Origin: Amphibalanus amphitrite | Taxonomy: Eukaryota > Arthropoda > Thecostraca > Balanomorpha > Balanidae | Reading direction: 5' to 3' | NCBI RefSeq assembly: GCF_019059575.1 | Contig: NW_024881969.1 | Coordinates: forward strand, 124,001 to 188,000 | Length of the DNA: 64,000 nt | Shown here: positions 61,288 through 64,000 of the stretch, in pieces | Position numbering within the stretch: position 1 is the first letter of the stretch | Layout: every line of letters starts with the position of its first letter | The notes under the pieces: generated by a model | The model's input: only the letters and a program-made list of their open reading frames with translations | Databases searched by the model: none | What the model was told of the DNA's origin: nothing | Translations under genes and position numbers: made by a program

Positions 61288-64000
61288 TCTTTCAGTCTAG
61301 TCATTTCCTCTTTTATCCTTTTATCTTTTTCGCGCTATTGCGCTTTTTTACCAGGTGCATTTCTCTCGGTGCTTTTTACTTTTTTTGTGGTCAGTCAGGT
61401 ATCTGTGTGCGCCTTTGCCTCATGTTATACGCGCCCTTTTTGCGCCTTTTTAACCACGCCTTTTATTCTACAGTGGAACTGTAGAGGCCTCCGGGCCAAC
61501 TACCAGGACCTACAGTCTCTTATCCGCTGGCGCACACCCCTTGTTTTAGGTCTCCAGGAGACCAAGCTAGCGTCAAACGTTACCTTTGCCATCAAGGGCT
61601 ACTCTGTTTTTAGAAGAGACCTGGACACCCCTACCATTGCCCATGGAGGTGTGCTTCTGGCGGTTCACCACAGCGTACCTGCTCGCCAGGTGCCGCTGCA
61701 GACTCCCTTGCAGGCGGTGGCCGCCAGAGTTGATTTCAACCACCGGGAACTGACAGTGTGCTCCTTATACCTACCACCAGGTATAGCGCTCCCGGTGGTT
61801 GAGCTGCATCGACTTGTCGATGAGCTTCCACCTCCGGTCCTGGTAGTCGGCGATTTTAATGCCCATAGCCTGGCGTGGGGATGCGACACGACTGGCACTC
61901 GTGGCCGACTTTTAGAATCTTTTATCCGCGATGAGGCGCTGTGTATTTTAAATACAGGACAGCGCACCCATTTTACAACACCCTCCGGTCAAACATCGGC
62001 TCTGGACCTGAGCTTAGTCAGTCCGCGGCTAGCTCAGCTTTTTACCTGGTCCGTCCATGACGACCCACTCGGGAGCGACCACTTCCCAGTGTGGCTGGAG
62101 CACCAGGAGTCCCCAGTGTCAGGCAACCGTCCACCTAGGTGGAATGTTCGGAAAGCCGACTGGGGCGAATTCCAGGCCGCTGTAGAGGCCTCTGTTTTAT
62201 CCAGAGCCGACCCCTCTGTGATGTCTACAGAGGATTTTACATATTTACTCATTGACTCCGCAAACGGGTGCATACCCAAGACGTCGAGTCAGCCTCGTCG
62301 TCCTCCGGTCCCGTGGTGGACCAAGGAATGCGGAGATGCGATTCGTGCCAGGAAGCGCGCTTTTAGAAAGTTTGACCGGAGTAGTACTACTGAGAACCTC
62401 ATCGCTTTTAAGAGAGCGCGGGCTTTTGCCCGACGCGTTTTAAAGGAGGCAAAGGCTGTTTCATGGCGCACTTACGTAAGTTCCTTAAACCGTTTTACTC
62501 CTACGACCCAGATATGGGCAGGCATGAAGCGCATTGAAGGCCGGTTCAGCTCTGTTCCGCTTCCGGTTTTAAGAGTGAACAACACGGACATATCTCACCC
62601 TTCAGACGTCGCAGAGACGATAGGCCGTGCACTCTATCAGCGCTGCCGAGGAGAGCCGTCCTCACGACCTGCACCAGCCGCCGTGGACTTCAGCACAGCT
62701 GAAAATTTGGTGTACAACGAGCCTTTCTCTATGGCTGAACTCACGTCTGCCATCAGCTCGTTGCGCAGCGTCTCAGAAGGTCCGGATGCAGTCCACAACG
62801 ACATGCTCCGTCATCTACCCACAGTTGCCCTCGAGGTGCTGCTAGCAACCTTCAATTCGCTTTGGGAGACTGGCACCTTCCCTGAGACCTGGCGGGAAGC
62901 CATTATCATTCCTATCTTGAAGGCTGGCAAGTCGGGACATGACCCTCTCCATTATCGGCCCATCTCTCTCACATCATCGCTTTCAAAGCTGATGGAGAAG
63001 ATGGTCAATGTGCGTTTTAGCTGGTTTCTGGAACATCACGGTGTTTTTACAAACGCCCAGTGCGGTTTTAGAAAGCACCGCAGCCCTGTTGACCACATTT
63101 TAGCCCTTGACACCGAGATACGCACCTGTTTTACTGAAAAGAAGCACCTTGGAGCACTGTTCTTTGATATTGAGGCGGCCTATGATACAGTCTTACGACA
63201 CAGCATACTTTCCAAAGTATATAAGTACGGCATACGCGGCCGGATGGGCCTCTTTATCAAGAATTTTTTATCGGGTCGTCGGTTTAAAGTCCGAGTTGGC
63301 AGTGATTTCTCGAGCAGTTTTACCCAGGAGAACGGAGTTCCCCAGGGTGGGGTGCTTAGTGTGGCGTTGTTCGCGGTGGCAATTAATGACATCGTCGACG
63401 ACCTCCCGGTTTCCATCGGGAGATCGCTTTTTGTCGACGATTTTGCCATCTGGTTTGCTGCTTCAAGCGCTCGACACGCGGCTAGACAGCTGCAACTCGC
63501 CGTAACACGTTTGGAGAGGTGGAGCGGTAAGAATGGTCTTCGTTTTTCCACAGCGAAGACCGTGGCAATGCACTTTTGCCGCCGACGTTGTGACGACCTA
63601 GCTTTGGGAATCAAGCTCTACGGGCAGGTGATTCCCACTCGGCCGGTGGCGAAGTTTCTTGGGATTTATTTTGACAGTCGCTTGACGTATAAGGAACATT
63701 TTAGAACGCTTAGGGAACGTTGTTTTAAATCCCTGAACGTTTTAAAATGTGTTGCTCGCACATCTTATGGGGCGGACCGCAGGACCCTTCTTCTCCTGTA
63801 CCGAACGATAGTTCGGTCGAAGCTGGATTACGCTTCTTTTGTGTACGATTCAGCGAGCCAATCCAGCAAAAAGGTCCTCGACGCAGTCCATCATGCTGCA
63901 ATCCGTGTCGCCACCGGAGCATTCCGCACCTCGCCCAGCAGCAGCCTTCTTGCTGAGGCGCACGAGCCGCCTCTATCCCTACGCCGCCAGATGCTTGGGA
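61288..64000 (+). CDS. LINE B ORF2, partial (endonuclease and most of RT)
   Basis: In frame with ORF1 after its TAG, and as in LINE A no AUG occurs before the DPSVMSTEDF segment near 62221. Endonuclease blocks (LGLQETK, VVGDFNAHS, GSDHFPVW) and RT blocks (YRPISLTSS, NGVPQGGVLS, FVDDFAIWF) are intact. Up to about 63290 it is almost identical to LINE A; after that it switches to a sequence closer to LINE C. RNase H would lie beyond the window. Confidence 0.9.

Larger units (their letters stand above)
58861..64000 (+). mobile_element. LINE B, near-identical to LINE A, runs off right edge
   Basis: Similarity to LINE A starts at about 58861 (CTGACCCATGCTTGCTTGC, matching 47507), i.e. after the tandem 5' units of A, so B is either slightly 5'-truncated or a single-unit form. 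ORF1 and ORF2 follow in the same order. The 3' end and target duplication are outside the window. Confidence 0.9.

Overview
The window is transposon-dense eukaryotic DNA, most likely from an arthropod nuclear genome. The evidence is interstitial arrays of the arthropod telomere motif (TTAGG)n, spliceosomal GT-AG introns inside a transposase gene, and an I/Jockey-type LINE, CR1/L2-like LINE, P, hAT, mariner, piggyBac, Harbinger, Gypsy and DIRS assemblage. I could not fix the species; tick-like or crustacean-like are both possible. There is no bacterial-style operon and I found no convincing intact single-copy host gene. At most there are one candidate host exon (25854-25967) and one unrecognised Cys-rich ORF (about 54105-54660).

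Layout. 1-2163: minus-strand CR1/L2-like LINE, with PHD-finger ORF1 and the endonuclease end of ORF2. 2331-4958: foldback DNA transposon with an 8-bp target duplication. 5-11.5 kb: almost gene-free, with a 2.5-kb inverted-repeat interval, an SGNH-hydrolase relic and a 1-kb TIR element. 11.9-15.1 kb: intron-containing P-element/THAP9-like transposase, frameshifted. 15.7-17.4 kb: hAT pieces. 17.9-18.4 kb: satellite. 18.6-20.8 kb: transposase-tail plus Ulp1 peptidase gene with a coding 21-bp repeat. 21.3-23.3 kb: piggyBac relic and a near-complete mariner/Tc1. 24.5-25.8 kb: foldback units with TTAGG cores. 27-33.5 kb: a MITE split by a gag-only LTR retrotransposon whose LTRs are about 99% alike. 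33.7-36.2 kb: Harbinger and DDE_4 relics, the latter invaded by mariner. 36.2-38.2 kb: decayed Gypsy. 38.4-41.2 kb: first exon of a SWIM/YqaJ-type gene, Harbinger, SGNH copy 2. 41.7-46.8 kb: a second LTR-element copy invaded by a 5'-truncated LINE (C). 47.2-54.1 kb: complete LINE (A). 54-58.6 kb: unknown ORF, YqaJ, hAT and DIRS relics. 58.9-64.0 kb: second near-identical LINE (B), running off the right edge.

The best-supported results are structural. LINE A is full length with a 13-bp target duplication, intact ORFs and tandem 5' units of about 175 bp. In both A and B, ORF2 lies in the same frame as ORF1, separated only by one UAG, with no in-frame AUG before or within the endonuclease domain. 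This suggests readthrough or non-AUG initiation. LINE C has its own 13-bp target duplication inside an LTR. The gag-only LTR element has a 4-bp duplication inside a TA-flanked MITE. The foldback at 2331-4958 has TIRs made of AGTCAA-type minisatellite arrays. Together these give a relative insertion chronology readable from sequence alone. Family assignments rest on motif recognition and need profile searches for confirmation.
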